14,068 bases of DNA from an uncultured Litorivicinus sp. (GTDB lineage: Bacteria; Pseudomonadota; Gammaproteobacteria; Pseudomonadales; Litorivicinaceae), in assembly GCA_938091715.1 (NCBI GenBank), contig CALKMT010000112.1, forward strand, positions 1 through 14,068. Direction: 5' to 3'. Shown piece by piece: positions 1-7,289 of this stretch. The notes beneath the pieces were generated by a model that did no database searches, had not been told where the DNA came from, and saw nothing but the letters and a program-made list of their open reading frames with translations. Numbering within the stretch: the first letter of the stretch is position 1; each line of letters starts with the position of its first letter. A program made the position numbers and the translations under genes.

Positions 1-1
1 C

Positions 2-868
2 TATGTGGATCAGGGCATCATCACCGCTATCAGCCAGGTGCGGGAATTCAGTGGCGAAAACAAGATCAACGCGGTCAGTTGGTGTGTTGGCGGTACCTTG
101 TTGGCGACTGCTTTGGGTGTATTGCAGAAACGACGCAAGAGTTGGGTCGACAGTGCGACTTTCCTGACCACCCTGCTGGACTTCAGTGACCCCGGCCAAC
201 TGGGGGTATTTTTGGACCCCGATGAGGTCGAAAAGCGGGAAGCCGCCCTGCGTCAAGAAGGCCTGTTTAGTGGCAAGTCGCTTTCCCTAGGTTTCAATAT
301 GCTGCGCAGCAACGACCTGATTTGGTCGTACGTGGTCAACAACTATTTAAAGGGCAAGACGCCGCCGCCGTTTGACATCCTGTACTGGAACTCAGATCCG
401 ACCAATTTGCCGGCAGAAATGTATTGCCAGTACATCCGTCGCATGTACTTGGATAACGCCCTGCAAGCGGGCGAGCTCGAGTGCTGCGGTCACAAGATTG
501 ATCTGTCAAAAATCAAAATTCCGACCTATTTCCTATCGGCGATTGAGGATCACATCGCACCCTGGAAAACGACCTTTACCGGGACGGAGTTATTGGGCGG
601 TCAAAATACCTTTGTGCTGGGCGGCAGTGGGCACATCGCTGGGGTGATCAACCCTCCGCACAAGAACAAGCGTAACTATTGGACCGACGGCGAGCTGGGC
701 CATGGACCCGAGCACTGGCACCAAACCGCTGAAAGCCACCCAGGGAGTTGGTGGACGCACTGGAATGGATGGTTGTTGCAACAAGGCGACGAGCAAGTGC
801 CGGCAAGGGAATTGCCCAGCGAGACACTGCAGGCCGCACCGGGCAGCTATGTCACGGTGCGCATCTAA
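2..868 (+). CDS. phaC: Class I polyhydroxyalkanoate synthase, C-terminal half (5' end outside window)
   Basis: This enzyme polymerises (R)-3-hydroxyacyl-CoA, usually 3-hydroxybutyryl-CoA, into PHA on the surface of storage granules. The frame is open to the window edge, so only about 288 residues of an enzyme usually near 590 are present. Counting from the GTG codon at position 5, the catalytic cysteine is C27 in SWCVGGT. The general-base aspartate is D182 in SAIEDHIAPW, and the histidine is H210 in GSGHIAGVINPP, the most diagnostic stretch for class I synthases. The C-terminal part with HPGSWW and PARE is also typical. The lipase-like box normally reads G-x-C-x-G, but here its first glycine is serine. 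The gene converges on phaZ, with a hairpin in the 41-bp gap. Family assignment is very secure. Substrate chain length cannot be read from this fragment. Confidence 0.95.
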   Translation, partial: YVDQGIITAISQVREFSGENKINAVSWCVGGTLLATALGVLQKRRKSWVDSATFLTTLLDFSDPGQLGVFLDPDEVEKREAALRQEGLFSGKSLSLGFNMLRSNDLIWSYVVNNYLKGKTPPPFDILYWNSDPTNLPAEMYCQYIRRMYLDNALQAGELECCGHKIDLSKIKIPTYFLSAIEDHIAPWKTTFTGTELLGGQNTFVLGGSGHIAGVINPPHKNKRNYWTDGELGHGPEHWHQTAESHPGSWWTHWNGWLLQQGDEQVPARELPSETLQAAPGSYVTVRI

Positions 869-877
869 GACTGCGCC

Positions 878-901
878 GCCCTTGCCTGGGGGGGCAAGGG
901 C
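878..901. terminator. Hairpin between convergent phaC and phaZ
   Basis: A perfect 9-bp stem (GCCCTTGCC at 878-886 and GGCAAGGGC at 893-901) encloses a 6-base loop, TGGGGG. It fills most of the 41-bp gap between the two stop codons, so it is well placed as a bidirectional terminator. Neither side has a proper T-run, so it may only slow polymerase or work with Rho. Confidence 0.6.
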
Positions 902-909
902 TGTTCACC

Positions 910-2124
910 CTATACCGGCGTTGCCTGTTGTTGAATAAACGCCTTGATTTTGGGCGCGATAATTTGACGAAAGCGGCGTCCGTTGAAAATCCCGTAATGA
1001 CCGACGCCTGCCTGAAGCCAGTGGGTTTTGCGATGTTCCGGAATGCCGGCTAATACCTGATGGGCGGCCTGAGTTTGGCCAAACCCGGTAATGTCGTCGT
1101 ATTCCCCCTCGACCGTCATCAAGGCCGGTTGGGTGACCGCTGAAAAGTCCAAGGCCTGGCCACGCCACTGCATGGTGCCTTTGGGCAGTTCGTGTTCAAT
1201 AAAGACCGCCTTTAGGGTTTCCAAATAGTAATCCGCCGGCAAATCCATGACCGCCAAATACTCGTTGTAAAACTGGCGATGCTTTTCCGCGCTGTCCCCG
1301 TCACCCGTCACCAGATCTTCAAAAAATTTAAAGTGCTTGCTGAGGTGACTGTTTAGGTTCATTGCCATAAAGCCACTTAATTGAATGAATCCGGGATAGA
1401 CCCGCTGCCCAGCCCCGGGATAGCGCCAGGGCACCGTCTTGACGACGTTCTTTTCAAACCAGCGCAAGTCCTTGTTGGCCGCGTAGTTGTTCACTTCGGT
1501 CGGGCTAAGCCGGGTGTCTATCGGCCCGCCCATCAGTGTGATGGTGCTGGCTTGTTTCACCTCACCGCGCATGGCCTGCACCGCAGCGGTCATCAGAACG
1601 GGCACCGAGGGTTGGCAGACTGCGATCACATGCACGTCGCCTTCGATCGTGCGGATAAAGTCCAACAGGTAGTCCACATAATCGTCTAGGTGGAATGCGC
1701 CCTCGGACAGGGGGACATCCCGGGTATTCTTCCAATCGGTGACAAAAACCCGGTGGTCCTCGGCAAAGGTTTGCACGGTATCGCGCAGCAAGGTGGCCCA
1801 GTGTCCGGATAACGGCGCAACGATCAACACAGACGGCCCATCCACTGGCTGCTCCGGGCAGAACTCAACCAAATCGCAATAGGCTTTTTCAAACAGAGTC
1901 TTGACCGCAACGGCACGACCCTCGGCGTCCACCACGTCCCAAGCAGGCTTGGGGTAGTTCGCCGTTTGTCGCTCGATCAACTCAAGCTGAGCCCGCATCA
2001 ACCGCGAGCCAGGCACGTAACGAGCCGGGCTAAACGGATGCGCCATCGACTTACGCAGGCTAGAGACCATAAAATTGCTGGGCGCCAACCACCGCATAAG
2101 CGCGTCTTGTGCTTGATACAACAT
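910..2124 (-). CDS. phaZ: Intracellular polyhydroxybutyrate depolymerase
   Basis: This enzyme breaks down native amorphous PHB granules in the cytoplasm, using a cysteine nucleophile as in Ralstonia PhaZ1. The chosen start gives 404 residues (family about 400-420), beginning MLYQAQDALMRW. The nucleophile is C170 in VIAVCQPSVP. The acidic residue lies in EGEYDD (D343 or D344), and the histidine is H376 in GVGHYGIFNGRRF, a signature of this family. The open frame reaches upstream to 2190, but the ATG at 2124 has an AGGAA ribosome site six bases before it and matches the usual N-terminus. It converges on phaC and diverges from aacS, so synthesis, breakdown and reuse of the polymer are clustered. 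The fold is related to phaC (alpha/beta hydrolase), but the motifs clearly separate them. Confidence 0.95.
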   Translation of the reverse strand: MLYQAQDALMRWLAPSNFMVSSLRKSMAHPFSPARYVPGSRLMRAQLELIERQTANYPKPAWDVVDAEGRAVAVKTLFEKAYCDLVEFCPEQPVDGPSVLIVAPLSGHWATLLRDTVQTFAEDHRVFVTDWKNTRDVPLSEGAFHLDDYVDYLLDFIRTIEGDVHVIAVCQPSVPVLMTAAVQAMRGEVKQASTITLMGGPIDTRLSPTEVNNYAANKDLRWFEKNVVKTVPWRYPGAGQRVYPGFIQLSGFMAMNLNSHLSKHFKFFEDLVTGDGDSAEKHRQFYNEYLAVMDLPADYYLETLKAVFIEHELPKGTMQWRGQALDFSAVTQPALMTVEGEYDDITGFGQTQAAHQVLAGIPEHRKTHWLQAGVGHYGIFNGRRFRQIIAPKIKAFIQQQATPV

Positions 2125-2220
2125 GGATGCTTCCTGATTTGGGTTGTGTTCAATAAGTGTGCAGTGCAACATCAAACTGTACCAGATCAAAACATCGAAA
2201 ATTGAGAAACAAGGGACACT
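2125..2220. promoter_or_regulatory. Divergent phaZ-aacS regulatory region with TGC-N3-GCA palindrome
   Basis: This 96-bp spacer must carry the start signals of both phaZ and aacS. No clear -35/-10 pair could be fixed for either direction. At 2160-2168 there is a palindrome TGC-AGT-GCA. It matches the inner part of the CTGC-N3-GCAG element that I recall for PhaR repressors of PHA genes, but the outermost C/G pair is missing. An AAGGGA ribosome site for aacS lies at 2211-2216, four bases before its ATG. The PhaR assignment is inference. Confidence 0.4.
2131..2135 (-). promoter_or_regulatory. Ribosome binding site of phaZ
   Basis: On the minus strand this reads AGGAA, six bases before the ATG at 2124. 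It decides the start: the upstream in-frame codons as far as 2190 lack such a site and would add 22 residues foreign to the family. Confidence 0.7.
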
Positions 2221-4158
2221 ATGTCATCGCCACTGTACCGCCCCAGCGCCGAAACTATTGAAAACACTGGCTTAAACGCATTTTGTAAAGCCACAAATCA
2301 GGCGGATTTTGGTGCGTTACACCGCCACAGCATCCAAGATCCCGCGCTTTTTTGGACCCAGTGGATCGAATTTAGCGGCATTCAATACCAAGGCAGCCTG
2401 CAACCCGCTATGCCTGCGGCAGACTCGATGCAATCCCAAGACTGGTTTCCCAACCTGACTCTGAACTTTGCCGAGAACTGTTTGCGCTCAGACTGGGGCG
2501 CGCCGGCCTTTGTGGAATTCAAAGAGAACGGCGAACGCCGAGAGGTCTCGCGAGAGGAGTTGCGTTTGCAGGTGGGCTCGCTGGCCCGCTGGTTAGCCGA
2601 CCAAGGAGTCGGAGCCGGCGATGTGGTGGGGGGCTTCCTGCCCAACGGGGGCGATGCGGTTCTGGCGATGTTGGCGACCGCAAGCTTGGGCGCAATCTGG
2701 ACCAGTTGCTCACCAGACTTTGGCACCTCTGGGGTTCTGGATCGCTTCGGGCAGACCCAACCGAAAGTTCTGTTCTGTGTCGATCACTATCATTACAACG
2801 GAAAAGTGCACGGGGCTTGGGACAAAATTCAGTCAATCTGCACACAAATCCAGGGACTTCAGCATTTGGTCTGTGTGCCTTATGCCGGCGACACGCCATC
2901 CATGGAACAATCAAAGGTTCCAGCAACTCTGCTCGGTGACACGCTACAGGATCTCTGTGCCCCAACCTTTGTTCCGGTCGGATTTCGCGACCCGCTGTTT
3001 ATCCTGTATTCATCCGGTACCACTGGCGCCCCCAAGTGCATTATCCACAGCGTTGGTGGCACGCTGGTGCAACTGACGAAGGAGCACCGACTGCATGGCG
3101 ATATCCGCCCGGGTGACCGGCTGTTTTACTACACCACACTGGGCTGGATGATGTGGAATTGGCTGGTCACGGGCTTGGCCAGCGGTGCTACCTTGATGCT
3201 GTACGACGGCTCGCCCTTTTACCCCCAAGCCGACAGCCTGGTCCAACTGGCAGCCGAGCAAGGTTTTACCCAATTTGGCACCAGCGCGAAATACATTGCG
3301 GCGCTGGAAAAAGCCGAAGTGAACCCCAGCCAGATCAGCGGATTTGATGCCTTGCGGGGCATTTTTAGCACCGGCTCGCCACTGGCACATGAAAGTTTTG
3401 AGTACGTTTACCGCGAGTGGAAATCCGATGTTCTATTGGGATCAATAAGCGGCGGCACAGACATCGTGAGTTGCTTCGTGCTCTCGAACCCCACCGCCCC
3501 CGTGTATGTCGGCCAGATCCAAGCACCGGGCCTTGGCATGGACGTCAGGATCGTGGATGAGCAAGGCCAGCCACTGGGCGCCGGGGATGGCAAAGGCGAG
3601 CTGATCTGCGCCACCGCGTTCCCGTCGATGCCGATCGGTTTCTGGAACGACCCTGAGGGAAAACGTTATCAGTCGGCCTATTTCGATCGCTTTGCCGGGA
3701 TCTGGGCACACGGTGACTTTGCGGAAATCACCCCCGAAGGTGGCTACATTATCCACGGCCGGTCAGACGCCACCTTGAATCCTGGCGGCGTGCGGATCGG
3801 AACCGCCGAGATTTATCGCCAGGTCGAACGGGTTAATTCCGTGTTGGAGTGTCTGGCGATCGGTCAACGCTGGGACGACGACGTGCGGGTGGTGCTGTTT
3901 GTGGTACTCAAACCTGGCGTTTCGCTGGATGCGGATTTGCAACAACAGATCCGCCAGGAGATCCGCACCCACACGACACCACGCCATGTGCCTGCGCGCA
4001 TTGTTCAGGTGCCCGAATTGCCCAGAACCCGCAGCGGCAAGTTGGTCGAACTCGCAGTCCGATCCGTGGTTCATGACGAACCGGTCGCAAACACTGAAGC
4101 CCTAGCCAATCCAGAGGCGCTCGCGTACTTTAGGGCTATTAAAGCGCTACAAGAATAA
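2221..4158 (+). CDS. aacS: Acetoacetyl-CoA synthetase (acetoacetate-CoA ligase)
   Basis: This enzyme activates acetoacetate to acetoacetyl-CoA with ATP, through an acyl-adenylate. At 645 residues it has the family's usual length. The N-terminal region includes LFWTQWIEFSGI and the NLTLNFAENCL block. AIWTSCSPDFG is followed by the P-loop YSSGTTGAPK at 263-272, and YYTTLGWMMWNW is typical of this acetoacetate branch rather than acetyl-CoA synthetase. The catalytic lysine is K607 in RTRSGK. An AAGGGA site precedes the ATG. Placed next to phaZ, it fits reuse of acetoacetate formed when 3-hydroxybutyrate from PHB is oxidised. No 3-hydroxybutyrate dehydrogenase is visible in the window. The next gene starts two bases after the stop, so aacS probably heads a four-gene transcript. 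Confidence 0.95.
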   Translation: MSSPLYRPSAETIENTGLNAFCKATNQADFGALHRHSIQDPALFWTQWIEFSGIQYQGSLQPAMPAADSMQSQDWFPNLTLNFAENCLRSDWGAPAFVEFKENGERREVSREELRLQVGSLARWLADQGVGAGDVVGGFLPNGGDAVLAMLATASLGAIWTSCSPDFGTSGVLDRFGQTQPKVLFCVDHYHYNGKVHGAWDKIQSICTQIQGLQHLVCVPYAGDTPSMEQSKVPATLLGDTLQDLCAPTFVPVGFRDPLFILYSSGTTGAPKCIIHSVGGTLVQLTKEHRLHGDIRPGDRLFYYTTLGWMMWNWLVTGLASGATLMLYDGSPFYPQADSLVQLAAEQGFTQFGTSAKYIAALEKAEVNPSQISGFDALRGIFSTGSPLAHESFEYVYREWKSDVLLGSISGGTDIVSCFVLSNPTAPVYVGQIQAPGLGMDVRIVDEQGQPLGAGDGKGELICATAFPSMPIGFWNDPEGKRYQSAYFDRFAGIWAHGDFAEITPEGGYIIHGRSDATLNPGGVRIGTAEIYRQVERVNSVLECLAIGQRWDDDVRVVLFVVLKPGVSLDADLQQQIRQEIRTHTTPRHVPARIVQVPELPRTRSGKLVELAVRSVVHDEPVANTEALANPEALAYFRAIKALQE

Positions 4159-4160
4159 CG

Positions 4161-5564
4161 ATGAAAAAACTTATTGCTCTTCTATTATTCGCCAGCAGTG
4201 TGTTGGCCCACCCGACCTGGGCGTCAGCCACCGATCTACGGGTGCTAATTGACGTTTCTGGCAGCATGAAAGCCAACGACCCCAACGCACTGCGTCGGCC
4301 AGCCGCGGAGTTAATCGCGCGCCTGTTGCCCCCCAGCAGCCAAGCGGGCGTATGGCTGTTTGGCACCAACAGCCGATCGCTGGTGCCCTACGGCGAGGTG
4401 GACGAGCAGTGGCGCCAGGCCACGGTCCAATCCAGTCAGGCGATCTCAAGCTCGGATCAATTTACCGACATTGAAGCGGCTTTAAGCGACGGCTTGTCCC
4501 CGACCACCTTCGATGACAAGCAATGCCACGTCATCTTGGTCACCGACGGCCTGATTGATTTGGCCGCCGGCGCCGCCGAGATCCGAGAGAGCCGAGCGCG
4601 CATCGAATCACTCTGGACTCAGAAGGCCGCCGCTCAACAGTGTCGCATCCACACACTGGCTCTGTCTGGGGACGCGGACCTGGCGTTATTGAATCGCCTG
4701 TCCCAGGCCACCGGCGGTTTGTCGGCACAACTGCAGGGTGCATCCGAGCTCATTCCGGTCATTCTGGATGCCCTTGAATTGGCCTTGGAGGACAATCGTT
4801 TGCCGGTCTCTGAAAACGCCTTTACGGTGGATTCGTCGGTGACCCAACAAACCATTATTTCCCTAGACTCCGACCAGCCGATGACCTTGATATCTCCCAG
4901 CGGTGTGGAGATCACCCCAGATCAGTTGCCGCCCAATGTGGAATACCAATTGGCCGATGGCTTTCAGCTATACCAAATTCAGGCCCCAGAACAGGGCCAG
5001 TGGCAAGCCAGTCAGAATGTCACCGTGGATCGTGTGTTAGCCGAGTCGGAATTGTCACTGCGAATCGAAGAGTTACCCGGAACCTTGGAGTTAGGGCAGC
5101 CCGCCAATGTCGTGGTGCGGTTTGCTCAAACTCCAGAAAACGAGACCTCGCTGGAAGGGTCTTTGGTCTTTCAAGATAATCGACAAGCACTGGATTTCTC
5201 TCAAGAGGGGGAGCGCTTTAGCGCGCCGCTGGAGCTTGAAAACCTGGGGCAACATTCCATCGTCGTGACCGCTTCGGACGGCATTGTCGAACGCCAACTC
5301 AGCCGCTCGGTGCGGGTGATTCCCGGCCAGGCCCCCATTCAATTGGAGACCGGTGCCACTCAATCCGTCGAGGTATTCAAAGCACCCGAGGCGCTGCAGC
5401 CCGTCAATCCCGTGGTGGTTGAGCCGCAAAGCGTCGCCGAGGTCACGCCTCCGACTAATAGCGGTTTGACCTTAACCCAATGGCTGTGGATGATCGGCGG
5501 CGCCGGCTTGGGTATCGTTTTGTTGCTGGCGTATTGGTTGTCACGAGCAGAGAAGAGAGCATGA
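4161..5564 (+). CDS. Secreted von Willebrand factor A domain protein with C-terminal membrane anchor
   Basis: The 467-residue product starts with a signal peptide (MKKLIALLLFASSVLA, cleavage near residues 16-23). A vWA domain follows at about 25-205 with a complete metal-ion site: D31, S33 and S35 in DVSGSM, T102 in QFTD, and D129 in LVTDG. Residues 215-390 look like beta-sandwich segments. A proline-rich linker leads to one membrane helix at about 440-460 and a basic tail (SRAEKRA). The bulk should therefore face the periplasm, anchored in the inner membrane. The layout recalls the TIGR03503 group of uncharacterised gammaproteobacterial proteins, from memory only. It starts two bases after the aacS stop and overlaps the next gene by four bases (ATGA), so translation is probably coupled. 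Its binding partner is unknown. Confidence 0.85.
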   Translation: MKKLIALLLFASSVLAHPTWASATDLRVLIDVSGSMKANDPNALRRPAAELIARLLPPSSQAGVWLFGTNSRSLVPYGEVDEQWRQATVQSSQAISSSDQFTDIEAALSDGLSPTTFDDKQCHVILVTDGLIDLAAGAAEIRESRARIESLWTQKAAAQQCRIHTLALSGDADLALLNRLSQATGGLSAQLQGASELIPVILDALELALEDNRLPVSENAFTVDSSVTQQTIISLDSDQPMTLISPSGVEITPDQLPPNVEYQLADGFQLYQIQAPEQGQWQASQNVTVDRVLAESELSLRIEELPGTLELGQPANVVVRFAQTPENETSLEGSLVFQDNRQALDFSQEGERFSAPLELENLGQHSIVVTASDGIVERQLSRSVRVIPGQAPIQLETGATQSVEVFKAPEALQPVNPVVVEPQSVAEVTPPTNSGLTLTQWLWMIGGAGLGIVLLLAYWLSRAEKRA

Positions 5565-5764
5565 CGCAACTTTGGGAAACGGTTGAAGGGTTGGGATACA
5601 TCGCCTGCTCTTTGTGGCTTATCGCCTTTGTCGTGGGGGCCGTGCGCCCTCAGGTTTTGCGTCAGCCAGACCGTGCCGGCGTGATTCGCCTGTGCTCGAT
5701 TGGCTTCACCCTCAGTTTCGTTGTGATGGCTGTCGCATGGTCCAAAGCACGAGGCCTTGCGTAA
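5561..5764 (+). CDS. Small two-helix membrane protein
   Basis: This is a 67-residue protein of unknown function. Two hydrophobic segments are visible, at about 10-28 (LGYIACSLWLIAFVVGAV) and about 44-60 (LCSIGFTLSFVVMAVAW). They are joined by a loop with several arginines, suggesting a hairpin whose loop faces the cytoplasm. The ATG at 5561 overlaps the vWA stop in an ATGA junction, and a purine-rich AGAAGAGAG stretch before it can serve as ribosome site. The open frame extends further upstream, but that part only shadows the vWA gene. I do not recognise the family. The overlap with the vWA gene, which also has a membrane anchor, suggests they work together. Confidence 0.7.
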   Translation: MTQLWETVEGLGYIACSLWLIAFVVGAVRPQVLRQPDRAGVIRLCSIGFTLSFVVMAVAWSKARGLA

Positions 5765-5777
5765 CCGGCTCAGCGTC

Positions 5778-5783
5778 TATACT
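5778..5783 (+). promoter_or_regulatory. Possible -10 element for a leaderless EAL-gene transcript
   Basis: TATACT (5 of 6 matches to the sigma-70 consensus) ends six bases before the ATG at 5790, so the start point would fall on or next to that A. The -35 region is poor (TTGC around 5757). No good ribosome site precedes the ATG, which fits a leaderless message, but read-through from the upstream operon is equally possible. Confidence 0.3.
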
Positions 5784-5789
5784 TGGCGG

Positions 5790-7289
5790 ATGAGTATTCA
5801 AGGCCTTATTTCAAATTGCCAACGGTCGGGTATGGCCTTAATCAATGGTGACAGCCAGACGGTGCTGTACGCGCCGGACGATCTAACTGTTCCTGCTGCA
5901 GTCCTAAATGGCCTGTCCCGAGCACAACAGCAGGTGCGCGTTCGCCATTGGGAATGCTACCGCTTGCTGGCGGACAATTTGTGGCTGGCCTTACCGCCCT
6001 CTTTGACCGCAGCCGGCGACGAAATCCACTTTCTAAAAAACCAATTGAAGTGGATCGAAGGTCGCGATGCACTCAGCGGACTAATGACCCGCTCTGCCTG
6101 GTATTCGGACCGGGCGGACATGACGCATGATCATTATCTGGTGGCCTATGTACGCATCACCAACTTGTCCAAGATCACGGAACAATTTGGCACCCGCAGT
6201 GGCGATATCGTGTTGCAAACCATGGGGGGGCGACTGGCGTTGCTGTGTGACGGCCAATCCGCCGCTCGGGTGGGTAATGACGCGTTTCACTGGCGCACCC
6301 CCCTACCCGGCGACTTGACCGAATGGTTTGACACGGCCTATTCGTTGCTGGCCCAGCCCGCGCATCTGGAATTTGGCACCAGCGAAATTGAGTGCACCCT
6401 GGGGGTAGCCCTAGGCCCCGAGCATGGCAAAACCATCGAAGTCCTGTCACAGCATGCCGAAATGGCCTGCATCAGTGCAGAAAAACGTGGTTTACCCTAT
6501 TTGGTGTTTGATCGTGCTATCGTCGAAAGTAACCGCCGGCAAGCCATCATCGCGCGCTCCTGCGAGCATGCCTTTACCCGGGGCGAGCTGGAGGTTCACT
6601 ACCAGCCGCAAATTGACTTGTCGGCTCAACGCCCGCTGTCCGCCGAGGCCCTGATTCGCTGGACTCACCCCGAGCTGGGTTCGATTAGCCCGCTGGAATT
6701 CTTGCCCACCTTCGAGCGCCATGGCCTGATCGAGCGTTTGACCGAATTCGTCCTAGAAACCGGCATCCGGGATTGGCAAACCCTTGATATGCACCCCTTA
6801 AACTTGTCGATCAACTTGCCCCCACATTTGGTCACCGAGTCGTTCTGCGAGAAAATTGTCAAACGTTGCGCTTCGCATGATTTCCCCTGCAGTTCGCTGA
6901 CGTTGGAATTGACCGAGCAGCGCCTGCCCCAACTGGCTGGCGCCATCAGTTTGTTGCGTTCGATGCAGCAGCACGGATTTCGCATTGCCATTGATGATTT
7001 TGGGGTTGGCCAGTCTTCGCTGGCGCGTATCGGGCAAATTCAATTTGATGAGCTTAAAATCGATCGCAGCCTGGTCATCGTATCGGAGGCCGCGAACAAC
7101 CAACCCACAGTCATCAAGAGCATCGTCAGTCTAGCCCGGGCCTTGAACATGAAAGTGGTCGCCGAGGGGGTCGAAACCCAGCAACAGCTGGACATGTTAA
7201 ACGAGATCGGCTGCGACCGGATTCAGGGCTACTTGTTTGCTCGGCCAATGCCCTTCTGCGAGCTCAGAACCCTGTTGCAGGCTGGATAA
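5790..7289 (+). CDS. c-di-GMP protein with degenerate GGDEF and apparently intact EAL domain
   Basis: The 499-residue product has a 90-residue N-terminal region I do not recognise. A GGDEF-like domain follows at about 95-245 and an EAL domain at about 255-495. The GGDEF motif is degenerate: GNDAF at 162-166, with no RxxD inhibitory site before it, so cyclase activity is unlikely. The EAL domain keeps the metal and catalytic residues: E286 of EAL, N342, E376 in ELTE, D402 and D403 in IDDFG, K423, E459 in EGVET and Q479 in QGY. It should therefore hydrolyse c-di-GMP. No membrane helices are visible. The ATG at 5790 was chosen over a TTG at 5757 that lies inside the preceding gene. It follows the small membrane protein by 25 bases, and its 3' end overlaps convergent pabB by 26 bp. 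Confidence 0.9.
   Translation: MSIQGLISNCQRSGMALINGDSQTVLYAPDDLTVPAAVLNGLSRAQQQVRVRHWECYRLLADNLWLALPPSLTAAGDEIHFLKNQLKWIEGRDALSGLMTRSAWYSDRADMTHDHYLVAYVRITNLSKITEQFGTRSGDIVLQTMGGRLALLCDGQSAARVGNDAFHWRTPLPGDLTEWFDTAYSLLAQPAHLEFGTSEIECTLGVALGPEHGKTIEVLSQHAEMACISAEKRGLPYLVFDRAIVESNRRQAIIARSCEHAFTRGELEVHYQPQIDLSAQRPLSAEALIRWTHPELGSISPLEFLPTFERHGLIERLTEFVLETGIRDWQTLDMHPLNLSINLPPHLVTESFCEKIVKRCASHDFPCSSLTLELTEQRLPQLAGAISLLRSMQQHGFRIAIDDFGVGQSSLARIGQIQFDELKIDRSLVIVSEAANNQPTVIKSIVSLARALNMKVVAEGVETQQQLDMLNEIGCDRIQGYLFARPMPFCELRTLLQAG

Noticed and set aside
905..1168. Open frame on the minus strand inside phaZ
   Set aside because: It lies within the well-supported phaZ coding sequence in another frame and its translation shows no recognisable motif.
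3010..3390. 126-codon minus-strand open frame inside aacS
   Set aside because: It is antisense to conserved AacS motifs, and long shadow frames are common at this GC content.
5480..5560. N-terminal extension of the small membrane protein gene
   Set aside because: This part lies inside the end of the vWA gene, is rich in arginine, and the ATG at 5561 gives a natural overlap start.
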